Assembly: GCA_016841005.1 (NCBI GenBank)
Contig: JAEORG010000267.1
Coordinates: 1-19,229, forward strand
Length of the DNA: 19,229 bases
Direction of reading: 5' to 3'
Source: Candidatus Thorarchaeota archaeon
Lineage (GTDB): Archaea; Asgardarchaeota; Thorarchaeia; Thorarchaeales; Thorarchaeaceae
The position numbers and the translations under genes were made by a program. Below, piece by piece: positions 13,338-19,229 of the stretch (position 1 is the first letter of the stretch; each line of letters starts with the position of its first letter). A model generated the notes under the pieces. It was not told where the DNA came from and did not search any database. It worked only from the letters and a program-made list of their open reading frames with translations.

Positions 13338-14378
13338 TCAAGGGCGTAATACTAACTTCCCGAATTGTTCGCCTTTCTCAAGTAATCTATGCGCTTCTTC
13401 AGCTTTTGAGAGTGGATATACACGATCAACCACTGGACGCAGTTTCTTTGCCCAAACCAACTTGAGTACATCACGTAGTTCAGAGCGAGATGACATTGTA
13501 CTACCGAGAATCTCCAACTGTTTCCAGAATATGAGGTTCACATTGGTATTCACCATAGATCCAGATGTGGCACCCGGTGTAACAAGCTTTCCTCCCTTTC
13601 TTAGACTCTTTAGGCTTCGTTCCCATGTGGCAGCTCCAACAGAGTCCAACACAATATCGACACCTCTCGTATTGGTCATAGTATAGATCTCTTTGTGGTA
13701 ATCAGGTGTGGTATTGTAATTAATGAGATAATCTGCACCAAGTAATCTTGCCTTCTCTAGCTTTGTATCTGAAGAGCTTGTCACAAATACTCGAGCTCCA
13801 GCAACCTTTGCGATTTGCAAAGCTGCCAGTGCAACTCCTCCACCAATTCCGATAATTAAAACGTCATCACCGGGTCTTAGTTTTCCTTTTACCATCAACA
13901 AACGCCAAGCAGTCATAAACGTCAAGGGGACTGCTGCCGCCTCGACATAGTCAAGTCCTGCTTCTTTTGGAATAGGAATAACATTTTCCTCATTTACAGC
14001 AATATATTCTGCATACCCACCACGTACATGTTCTCCAATTATCTTGTAATGTGGACAGAGAGACTGCTCACCCATCCTACAATACTCACATGTGCCACAC
14101 GATAGACTAGGGTCGATGATGACTCGCTCTCCAAGTTTAAAATCACTGGTTACATTATCACCAAGCTCTTTTACAACACCGGAGATGTCGCTACCAAGTA
14201 TGTGTGGCATCTCAAGGGTCATACCTGGTATTCCTGCACGCACAAATAGATCTAGATGATTAAGTGCTACACCTTTCACTTCTACGAGAACCTGTTTCTC
14301 ACCAAGTAGGGGTGTTGGAAAATCTGTGTATTCTAATACCTCAGGACCACCGTGTTCGTGGAATAAACTCGCTCTCAC
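13338..14378 (-). CDS. Zinc-lobe medium-chain dehydrogenase/reductase without the catalytic zinc
   Basis: 346 residues, normal MDR length, starting at a GTG with GAGG 11 nt upstream. The structural zinc lobe is intact (Cys94, Cys97, Cys100, Cys108 in CGTCEYCRMGEQSLC). The catalytic zinc ligands are replaced: Asn40 where alcohol dehydrogenases have Cys, and GSD (62-64) in place of GHE. A Rossmann motif (IGIGGGVALAA, 177-187) binds NAD(P)H, and the surrounding ALNHLDLFVR, MPHILGSDISGVV and GGYAEYIAV are shared with a widespread family of quinone-oxidoreductase-like enzymes. Expect NAD(P)H-dependent reduction of an unknown carbonyl or enoyl substrate. It precedes the small RHH gene in the same direction but with a 104-bp gap. 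Confidence 0.9.
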   Translation of the reverse strand: MRASLFHEHGGPEVLEYTDFPTPLLGEKQVLVEVKGVALNHLDLFVRAGIPGMTLEMPHILGSDISGVVKELGDNVTSDFKLGERVIIDPSLSCGTCEYCRMGEQSLCPHYKIIGEHVRGGYAEYIAVNEENVIPIPKEAGLDYVEAAAVPLTFMTAWRLLMVKGKLRPGDDVLIIGIGGGVALAALQIAKVAGARVFVTSSSDTKLEKARLLGADYLINYNTTPDYHKEIYTMTNTRGVDIVLDSVGAATWERSLKSLRKGGKLVTPGATSGSMVNTNVNLIFWKQLEILGSTMSSRSELRDVLKLVWAKKLRPVVDRVYPLSKAEEAHRLLEKGEQFGKLVLRP

Positions 14379-14533
14379 TTTAACCGCTTCCTCTCAATAG
14401 GATTGTATATGATTCTATCCGATAAAACTATTCGATTGGTGCTATTTTTAACATGTATTTCAAGTGGACAGATTTAACTTATCAAGATACAAGTCGAATT
14501 TTAGCTATCTATTCACATTATAGGTGTATTAAT

Positions 14534-14824
14534 TTGGCAAAAGGAAAAGCAGGAAAAGTACGAGCAAGTCACATTCTAGTCGAGAAGCATAGTAAAGCTT
14601 TACAGATTATTAGTGAGATACGGGAAGGTCTCGATTTCAAAGAAGCCGCTAGTAAGTATAGTACAGGTCCTTCTAGGAAGAAAGGAGGAGACCTTGGATT
14701 CTTTGGCAAAGGTCAAATGGTACCTGAATTTGAGAAGGCTGCATTTGCATTGAATGTAGGTCAGATGACAAACGATCCTGTAAAAACAAAGTTTGGTTAC
14801 CATATAATTAAGCGAACTGCATAA
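14534..14824 (+). CDS. Parvulin-type peptidyl-prolyl cis-trans isomerase (PpiC-like)
   Basis: 96 residues from TTG 14534 ([16 protein letters not shown]), chosen because AGGT at 14522-14525 is 8 nt upstream and the length equals that of stand-alone archaeal/bacterial parvulins; an in-frame ATG at 14453 would add 27 residues with no match to the family. The core shows [14 protein letters not shown], the [19 protein letters not shown] segment, [21 protein letters not shown] and the closing [11 protein letters not shown], all hallmarks of the rotamase domain. There is no signal peptide, so it acts in the cytosol on prolyl bonds during protein folding. A strong hairpin follows. Confidence 0.93.
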   Translation: MAKGKAGKVRASHILVEKHSKALQIISEIREGLDFKEAASKYSTGPSRKKGGDLGFFGKGQMVPEFEKAAFALNVGQMTNDPVKTKFGYHIIKRTA

Positions 14825-14849
14825 CAACCATATATCAAAATAAATGAGA

Positions 14850-14872
14850 AAACGGGATTATTAGTCCCGTTT
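14850..14872. terminator. Bidirectional hairpin terminator between the parvulin and FBP aldolase/phosphatase
   Basis: AAACGGGA and TCCCGTTT form a perfect 8-bp stem around a 7-nt loop in the 54-bp gap between the two convergent stop codons. On the minus strand the stem runs into TTTTC, so it suits the FBP aldolase/phosphatase gene; on the plus strand TTTGC follows. Confidence 0.65.
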
Positions 14873-14878
14873 GCTTCA

Positions 14879-16027
14879 CTACTCAGCGGAATCTGAGGTG
14901 TCCTTAGCTTTCTTAGAGGGAACAATCTCTTCTTCTGTGAAGCGAGTTTCACAAGAGGATAGAACCTTGGGGAGAGTAGTATACTCCATTTCGTGTTCTC
15001 CTAATCTATGAGGCTGGAAGGGACCAATTCTCCTAAGATAATCTGCAATTTCCATTCCCCTCTGACGGGTAATGTCAAATGCAACATCCTCAAAGAGGTC
15101 AACAGGACCAATCAGCATTCCATTACTGACTTGGAATCCAAGTCCAATAACACGTGGAGGACCATCAAATCTTGTACAACGAGAGTCCTTCAAACCCACT
15201 GGCAAGAGAGGGCCTGCATGTGAACCACGCATCCAACCTGATACAAGGTGTGGTAGTGTGAATGCCTCTAGAACTTCTCCCATTGCTGGTAAACCAGAGT
15301 GTGCTCGTACAATAGCTACGGGATCATCTTTACCAACGTATTTCCCTGCGACAGCATGTAATTTGTCAGTACTTACTGATGCAGCTACTAGACCATCAGC
15401 ACGATAGATTTTCTTGATTGTGAATCTTCCAGTACTACCTAATAGAGCCAATATGTCGTACATTTCCTCAGGGGCTTTCATCTCCACAAAACATGGAACT
15501 TGCTTCATGATGTCTTGAATAATGAATCTAAATCCATCATGTAGATTAGGATCAATAACAAGACCTGCAGTATTGAAAGGATCAGCAAAAATTCTGAATA
15601 GTGGATAGTTGAAAGCACCGGGTTCAGTCTTGTCTGCCATAAAGATTCCAAATGGCTCAGACTTACGTTCCTCTATCACCATCTCCGCGGAACCAGGACC
15701 CATTCCCTTCACATTCCCACTGAAAGTATCAGAAAGTATGTCTTGGCCAGCAGCATAGATTTTTTTCTCACGGGCTAACTCAGTTCCCTTCATAAAAGTA
15801 TCAAAAGCAAGACGGTGAACCTCTTCATTACCCTCACCCTTGTTGTGGGTCATGATTAATTCTAGATCATCACCAGCATTTGCAACATGGAAGTCGTTGA
15901 TAATCTTCTGCTCGACTCCTTTCTTTAGTTCCTTTCTTGCTAAATCAAAGAGAAAATCTGGGACAATAACATGCCCAGCAAGTGAACCGATGTCAGCTTT
16001 AATCACGCTGATTGTGGTTTCTACCAT
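14879..16027 (-). CDS. fbp: Archaeal bifunctional fructose-1,6-bisphosphate aldolase/phosphatase
   Basis: 382 residues, the standard length. It joins dihydroxyacetone phosphate and glyceraldehyde-3-phosphate to fructose-1,6-bisphosphate and then dephosphorylates it to fructose-6-phosphate, making the step irreversible toward gluconeogenesis. Visible landmarks are the N-terminal TTISVIKADIGSLAGH, the metal-binding GDDLELIMTH, AGQDILSDTFSGNVKGMGPG and GKYVGKDDP with Tyr230 and Lys233 (the Tyr229/Lys232 Schiff-base pair of the crystallised Sulfolobus enzyme, shifted by one), then SGWMRGSHAGPLLPV and the phosphatase-side RFDGPPRVIGLGFQVSNG. The last about 20 residues are a charged tail. A 120-nt leader with a terminator-like hairpin precedes it, so premature termination may control it. 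Confidence 0.97.
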   Translation of the reverse strand: MVETTISVIKADIGSLAGHVIVPDFLFDLARKELKKGVEQKIINDFHVANAGDDLELIMTHNKGEGNEEVHRLAFDTFMKGTELAREKKIYAAGQDILSDTFSGNVKGMGPGSAEMVIEERKSEPFGIFMADKTEPGAFNYPLFRIFADPFNTAGLVIDPNLHDGFRFIIQDIMKQVPCFVEMKAPEEMYDILALLGSTGRFTIKKIYRADGLVAASVSTDKLHAVAGKYVGKDDPVAIVRAHSGLPAMGEVLEAFTLPHLVSGWMRGSHAGPLLPVGLKDSRCTRFDGPPRVIGLGFQVSNGMLIGPVDLFEDVAFDITRQRGMEIADYLRRIGPFQPHRLGEHEMEYTTLPKVLSSCETRFTEEEIVPSKKAKDTSDSAE

Positions 16028-16150
16028 TACTAAACTCGCTCCTATGCATAGTAAAAGGGAGACAAAGTCACTCCCTCACGGGCTTGCGTCACGGTTTGAC
16101 TTTGTTATAGCCGTTGCGGAAGTGTCAACAAACCTTTGCCCGTAACTGGG
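16028..16150 (-). promoter_or_regulatory. Structured leader of FBP aldolase/phosphatase (possible attenuator or pseudoknot)
   Basis: Read on the minus strand, GAGGGAG and CTCCCTT pair (7 bp with one G-U, 16053-16077), enclose the loop TGACTTTGT and run into TTTTAC: a terminator-like hairpin 25 nt before the start codon. The loop bases GACTTTGT (16069-16062) are exactly complementary to ACAAAGTC (16105-16098) upstream, giving an alternative 8-bp helix or a pseudoknot. A further helix ACGGGC/GCCCGT (16143-16138 with 16083-16078) is possible. This is seen directly; use as a regulator is inferred and depends on transcription starting upstream of 16105. Confidence 0.5.
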
Positions 16151-16169
16151 TATGCTACTATTCTCTACA

Positions 16170-16178
16170 CATATAATA
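16170..16178 (-). promoter_or_regulatory. Candidate TATA box for FBP aldolase/phosphatase
   Basis: TATTATATG on the minus strand predicts a start near 16148 and thus a 120-nt leader. A second TATA-like CTATAACA at 16110-16103 would give a much shorter leader; both remain possible. Confidence 0.4.
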
Positions 16179-16203
16179 GTGTCGATAATGCACGTTGGGT
16201 AGC

Positions 16204-16220
16204 CACAATTTCTAATTGTG
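16204..16220. terminator. Short hairpin just after the class I aldolase stop
   Basis: CACAATT and AATTGTG form a 7-bp stem around a 3-nt loop, two bases past the aldolase stop codon. An overlapping repeat AATGCAC (16187-16193) and GTGCATT (16218-16224) offers a competing fold. AT-rich and without a clear T-run, so only a weak terminator candidate. Confidence 0.35.
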
Positions 16221-16222
16221 CA

Positions 16223-17113
16223 TTAAATCTCAAGTAGGAGACTCTTCACTTTCATTGTAGCATCAAGAGCTTCTTTCCACGGACGCTGCCACATGTTTCT
16301 CCCAAAGAGAAGACCAATTGCACCCTGTTCAATACAGACCCGAGCACGATTTAACATATCTTCATCGCTAAGTTTACTTCCTCCAGAAAAAAGAACCTTC
16401 GTCTTTCCTGCTGTTTTGACAACTTTTCTCACTCGTTCTTCATAAGACAAATCGAGTGTATTGTATGGCTCTGGTTCTTGGAGCTTACTCATCGGGTCAG
16501 CTTCTGGTACGTTCAATTTTACGAAATCAGCACCCAGCTCATCTGCGACCCGCGCAGCATAATCGATTGAATATAGGGATTTCTTTCCCCCCTTTGCTTC
16601 AACAGCTTCTCCTCTAGGATAAGACCACAGAATAATTGGCATACCATATCGATCAGCGTCAGCTTTGACTTTTCGAAATTGATTGAAATCAGCTACTTGA
16701 TTGGGACTTCCAACATAAAGTGTGTATCCAATTGCATCTGCTCCAATTCGTACTGCATCTTCAACAGATGCTGTCATAGGCGATAAGGCATGAGAGTCGC
16801 TCGGAATTCTTGTCTTACCATTTATCTTAAGAACTATTGGAACCTTACCTGCGTATTTGTACGCATATTTTTGAGCTAATCCAAGATGTAGAGCAATTCC
16901 AGAGTAACCTCCTTCTGCAGCTAAACGAAATTGAAAATCAGGATTTGCAGATTCAGGATTGGGAAAGAATGTTGATGGCCCATGTTCTAGTCCCTGATCA
17001 ATAGGAAGAATCAACATTCTTCCATTACCAGGTCCGTGTTCATACATTAATCGATGCATCCGGACTCTTTTCCCTAAACTCAGATAATCCATCTCATCAA
17101 GCCTTTCCGTCAT
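16223..17113 (-). CDS. Class I fructose-bisphosphate aldolase, archaeal DhnA type
   Basis: 296 residues from ATG 17113 (AGGT 8 nt upstream). An in-frame reading to 17218 is possible, but the extra 35 residues are basic and unlike the family. It cleaves fructose-1,6-bisphosphate to the two triose phosphates through a Schiff base. Landmarks: LPIDQGLEHGPSTFF (Asp39, His44), IVLKINGKT, ILWSYPRG (Tyr165), DFVKLNVPEAD with the Schiff-base Lys199, VLFSGGSK and IGLLFGRNMWQRP, the last two binding phosphate. Archaea with both this and the aldolase/phosphatase at 14879 are thought to use this one mainly for glycolysis. A TATA-like ATTTAACA lies at 17168-17161. It is divergent from uridine phosphorylase and upstream of the aldolase/phosphatase, with a 195-bp gap between them. 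Confidence 0.95.
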   Translation of the reverse strand: MTERLDEMDYLSLGKRVRMHRLMYEHGPGNGRMLILPIDQGLEHGPSTFFPNPESANPDFQFRLAAEGGYSGIALHLGLAQKYAYKYAGKVPIVLKINGKTRIPSDSHALSPMTASVEDAVRIGADAIGYTLYVGSPNQVADFNQFRKVKADADRYGMPIILWSYPRGEAVEAKGGKKSLYSIDYAARVADELGADFVKLNVPEADPMSKLQEPEPYNTLDLSYEERVRKVVKTAGKTKVLFSGGSKLSDEDMLNRARVCIEQGAIGLLFGRNMWQRPWKEALDATMKVKSLLLEI

Positions 17114-17232
17114 ATTCCGTAACCTACCAAGGATCTTACTCGTTTCGAAATGATTTCTAGTGTTAAATGCATGTCGTCTGACTGTTCGAAAGTGTAAAAT
17201 TAGTGTTCGCTGTATCACAGAAGGGATAGATT

Positions 17233-18063
17233 ATGAACGAAAAGAGAGTTTCAGCGGAACGTCCTGTGACACCAGATAGAGAGCAGTACCATTTGGAGGT
17301 GAAGGAGGGTGAAGTTGCTGAAACTGTTATCATTCCAGGAGACCCTAAACGAGTCAAGAAGATCAGTGAGGAATGGGATGAGTGTAGGGAGATTGCAGAG
17401 CATAGGCAGTTTGTGACTCATACTGGAAAATTCAAAGGGGCACCTATTTCGGCGTGTTCTACAGGGATTGGAGGCCCAGGAACTGCAATTGTAATCGAAG
17501 AACTTGCAAATGTGGGAGCTCGCAATTTCATTAGGGTCGGATCAACTGCTACCCTGAAGGAAGAAATCGAGATTGGAGACCTTATCATCTCAACGGGAGG
17601 TGTCCGACTTGATGGAACAAGTAGACAGTATGTTAGACCTGAATATCCTGCTGCTGCATCCTACGAGGTCGTCTTAGCATTGGTAGAAGCAGCTGATTCG
17701 TTGGGAGTGAAATATCATCTTGGTATATCCGCGTCAACAGATTCTTTCTATCTGGGACAGTCTAGACCTGGTTTTGGCGGCTATACTCAAAGCTTTAGTG
17801 AAACTCTGATTGAGGATATGAAGAAGGCTAATGTAGTTAATTTTGAAATGGAAGCCGCAACTCTGTTTACTCTAGGGAATATCTTTGGTTTCCGGACAGG
17901 TGCAGTATGTGCAGTCTATGCAAACAGGGTTCGGGACGAATTTGAAGTGAAAGGTGAATCTGATGTGATTAGGTGTGGAAACGAGGCAGTCAAGATTCTT
18001 CATGATATGGATGAGGAGAGAAAATCCAAGGGTAAGAAATACTGGATGAGATCGCTTCAGTAG
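17233..18063 (+). CDS. udp: Uridine phosphorylase
   Basis: 276 residues of the PNP/UDP phosphorylase family. It splits uridine with phosphate to uracil and ribose-1-phosphate. Phosphate-site residues are IPGDPKR (Gly36, Asp37, Arg40) and RVGSTAT (101-107). ISASTDSFYLGQSRPG places Gln176 and Arg178 where Escherichia coli Udp has its uracil-contacting Gln and Arg, which favours uridine over purine nucleosides. VVNFEMEAATLF (201-212) holds the ribose-binding Met and Glu. The ATG has AAGGGA upstream. Divergent from the class I aldolase, it heads a two-gene unit with a methyltransferase 15 bp downstream. Released ribose-1-phosphate can enter the sugar-phosphate pool, which may explain the aldolase neighbourhood. 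Confidence 0.94.
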   Translation: MNEKRVSAERPVTPDREQYHLEVKEGEVAETVIIPGDPKRVKKISEEWDECREIAEHRQFVTHTGKFKGAPISACSTGIGGPGTAIVIEELANVGARNFIRVGSTATLKEEIEIGDLIISTGGVRLDGTSRQYVRPEYPAAASYEVVLALVEAADSLGVKYHLGISASTDSFYLGQSRPGFGGYTQSFSETLIEDMKKANVVNFEMEAATLFTLGNIFGFRTGAVCAVYANRVRDEFEVKGESDVIRCGNEAVKILHDMDEERKSKGKKYWMRSLQ

Positions 18064-18078
18064 AACGGGGTATGTTGC

Positions 18079-18738
18079 ATGACCCCTGAGAGAACTTCCG
18101 AACTCTTTGATCAATGGGCGGATAGCTATGATGACATAATCAAAACATGGTCTGATAGTTTCCCTTTCAAGGGCTATCTACGAATACTCAATCGAATAGT
18201 AGCAATAGCTAATCCATGTCCATCTATGAGGATTCTGGATGTTGGTATCGGTACCGGAAATCTTGCAAAGAAGTTCACTGACATTGGATGCGAAACATGG
18301 GGAATCGATTATTCCAAGAGAATGCTTCAATTGGCAACAGAAAAAGTTCCAAAGGCAAAACTACTCCAGATGGATATAAGAAACAAGTGGCCTAAAGAAC
18401 TAGAACTGCCTTTTGATAGGATCGTTTCAGCTTATGTTCTACATCATTTCAAACTGGAAGAGAAGGTGCAAATATCTAATCGTATTATGAAAGACTTACT
18501 TGCATCAGAGGGAATATTCATTGTAGGGGACATTTCATTTCAAACTCAGAAAGAGTTCTATGACAACCGAGAAAAGTATTCTCAGGAGTGGGATGACACA
18601 GAGTATTACTGGTCAGCAGACCTGTTTATAGAAAGGATGGCAAAAGAGGGCTATTCAGTCGAATATGAACAGATTAGTTTCTGTGGAGGCATCTATATCA
18701 TTTCGTCTGATTCTAGTAGCACTCACTTTCCAACGTAG
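18079..18738 (+). CDS. Class I SAM-dependent methyltransferase, YrrT-like
   Basis: 219 residues. Motif I ILDVGIGTGNLA (about 52-63) binds S-adenosylmethionine, the acidic residue of motif II is in WGIDYSKRM (74-82), and the motif IV region is DRIVSAYVLHHF. The beginning (LFDQWADSYDDIIKTW, then GYLRILNRIV) is very like Bacillus YrrT, a putative AdoMet methyltransferase encoded beside a nucleosidase and sulfur-amino-acid genes. Here it likewise follows a nucleoside phosphorylase-fold gene by 15 bp, with GGGGT as ribosome-binding site, so the two are co-transcribed. The methyl acceptor is unknown. Its last 16 bases overlap the ABCE1 gene on the opposite strand. Confidence 0.88.
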   Translation: MTPERTSELFDQWADSYDDIIKTWSDSFPFKGYLRILNRIVAIANPCPSMRILDVGIGTGNLAKKFTDIGCETWGIDYSKRMLQLATEKVPKAKLLQMDIRNKWPKELELPFDRIVSAYVLHHFKLEEKVQISNRIMKDLLASEGIFIVGDISFQTQKEFYDNREKYSQEWDDTEYYWSADLFIERMAKEGYSVEYEQISFCGGIYIISSDSSSTHFPT

Positions 18739-19229
18739 TAATAATCTCCACTAGCCTTCTGCTGTTGGTCAAGCTGACTTCCATCCTTGTTGACGCGAGG
18801 GCGCCCAGTCTGGGGATCGCGTCTAAAAGTAACACCCATCTGTCGGAGAAATGCATTCATACCAATGCGAAGAGTTGTGACGGTGGAAGCCTTACCTCTT
18901 TTTCCAGGTGCTCCACCAAACACCACCATGCTATCACTGAGATAGTCTGCCATGAGAATTGAGTGTTCAACAACAAATGCAGTCTTCTGTCGGTTCTGAA
19001 TCAACCTACGGATTGCATCAGAGCTAGCAAGTCTTTGTTCTATATCAAGAAAAGCTGAGGGTTCGTCAAGGAGGTAGATATCAGCTTCTCGAGCAAGACA
19101 AGCTGCGATGGCAGCTCGTTGTAACTCTCCACCACTCAAATCAGATACTTGGTGTTCGAGAAGATGTTCAAGGCCTAACTTGCGAATTACCGTAGTTTTG
19201 AAATCAGCAGTATCAACAGTATTGCCACC
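18723..19229 (-). CDS. ABCE1 / Rli1 ribosome-recycling ATPase, C-terminal part, runs off the right edge
   Basis: 168 residues of the second nucleotide-binding domain and C-terminus; the frame continues past base 19229, so the N-terminus, iron-sulfur clusters and first ATPase domain are outside. DLSGGELQRAAIAACLAREADIYLLDEPSAFLD gives the ABC signature and Walker B, VVEHSILMADYLSDS the switch His region (EHS where EHD is usual), and RIGMNAFLRQMGVTFRRDPQTGRPRVNK plus QKASGDYYY the diagnostic ABCE1 tail. ABCE1 splits ribosomes into subunits after termination. It is universal in archaea and eukaryotes, so it also supports the archaeal assignment. It converges with, and overlaps by 16 bp, the methyltransferase gene. 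Confidence 0.96.
   Translation of the reverse strand, partial: GGNTVDTADFKTTVIRKLGLEHLLEHQVSDLSGGELQRAAIAACLAREADIYLLDEPSAFLDIEQRLASSDAIRRLIQNRQKTAFVVEHSILMADYLSDSMVVFGGAPGKRGKASTVTTLRIGMNAFLRQMGVTFRRDPQTGRPRVNKDGSQLDQQQKASGDYYYVGK

Noticed and set aside
15072..15407. A 111-codon open frame antisense to FBP aldolase/phosphatase
   Set aside because: It is a shadow of a confidently identified gene; composition is Ser/Pro/Arg-rich as expected for reverse reading.
1..19229. Possible mobile island, CRISPR array or defence system
   Set aside because: No regularly spaced repeats, transposase, integrase, toxin-antitoxin pair or phage gene was seen. The tRNA repeats are explained by duplication of isoacceptors, and the RHH genes have no toxin partner beside them.

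Overview
The window reads as archaeal chromosome, moderately AT-rich. Evidence: a classical compact archaeal triosephosphate isomerase (227 aa), the archaeal bifunctional fructose-1,6-bisphosphate aldolase/phosphatase, a DhnA-type class I FBP aldolase, ABCE1/Rli1 at the right edge, a DUF89 protein, TATA-like boxes about 25 bp ahead of both tRNAs, and Shine-Dalgarno sequences of the GGAGGTGA type. Several exported proteins have an N-terminal signal segment, a Thr/Asn/Ser-rich or Ig-like region and a C-terminal anchor. An Asgard (Thorarchaeia-like) source would fit, but that is only an impression. No transposase, integrase, CRISPR array or clear island boundary was seen.

Layout, left to right. 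1-561: N-terminal end of a zinc-ribbon SF2 helicase (-), divergent from an exported glutamine-amidotransferase-like protein (716-1663 +). 1759-4425: a luciferase-like monooxygenase, thioredoxin 1, a small zinc-ribbon protein (-), and a thioredoxin 2 / gamma-carbonic-anhydrase-like pair. 4427-6702 (all -): an M24 'pita-bread' protein that has lost its metal ligands, tRNA-Arg(GCG), a 66-aa unknown protein, tRNA-Arg(CCG), and a ribbon-helix-helix (RHH) regulator. 6820-10564 (+): a highly charged small protein, an 802-aa exported PHP-domain protein, and a NIF3-like protein. 10573-14378 (-): a DUF89 phosphatase-like protein after TpiA, an acidic SCP2-like protein, a small RHH regulator, and a zinc-lobe MDR dehydrogenase. 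14534-14824 (+): a parvulin. 14879-17113 (-): FBP aldolase/phosphatase and class I FBP aldolase. 17233-18738 (+): uridine phosphorylase and a methyltransferase. 18723-19229 (-): the C-terminus of ABCE1.

The central-carbon genes (TpiA, FBP aldolase/phosphatase, class I aldolase) cover the triose-phosphate to hexose-phosphate step in both directions. Uridine phosphorylase, divergent from the aldolase, could feed ribose-1-phosphate toward the same pool. The two thioredoxins, the carbonic-anhydrase-like protein and the flavin-type oxidoreductase form a loose redox neighbourhood.

The most interesting signals are regulatory or concern lost active sites. A dyad TGTGC-N9-GCACAACC occurs twice around the thioredoxin 1 promoter. 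The FBP aldolase/phosphatase leader can form a terminator-like hairpin whose loop is exactly complementary to an upstream segment. Palindromes lie beside both RHH genes. Three enzyme-family proteins (M24, gamma-carbonic anhydrase, NIF3) lack canonical metal ligands. No intergenic stretch exceeds 300 bases; the longest (16028-16222) holds the structured leader.
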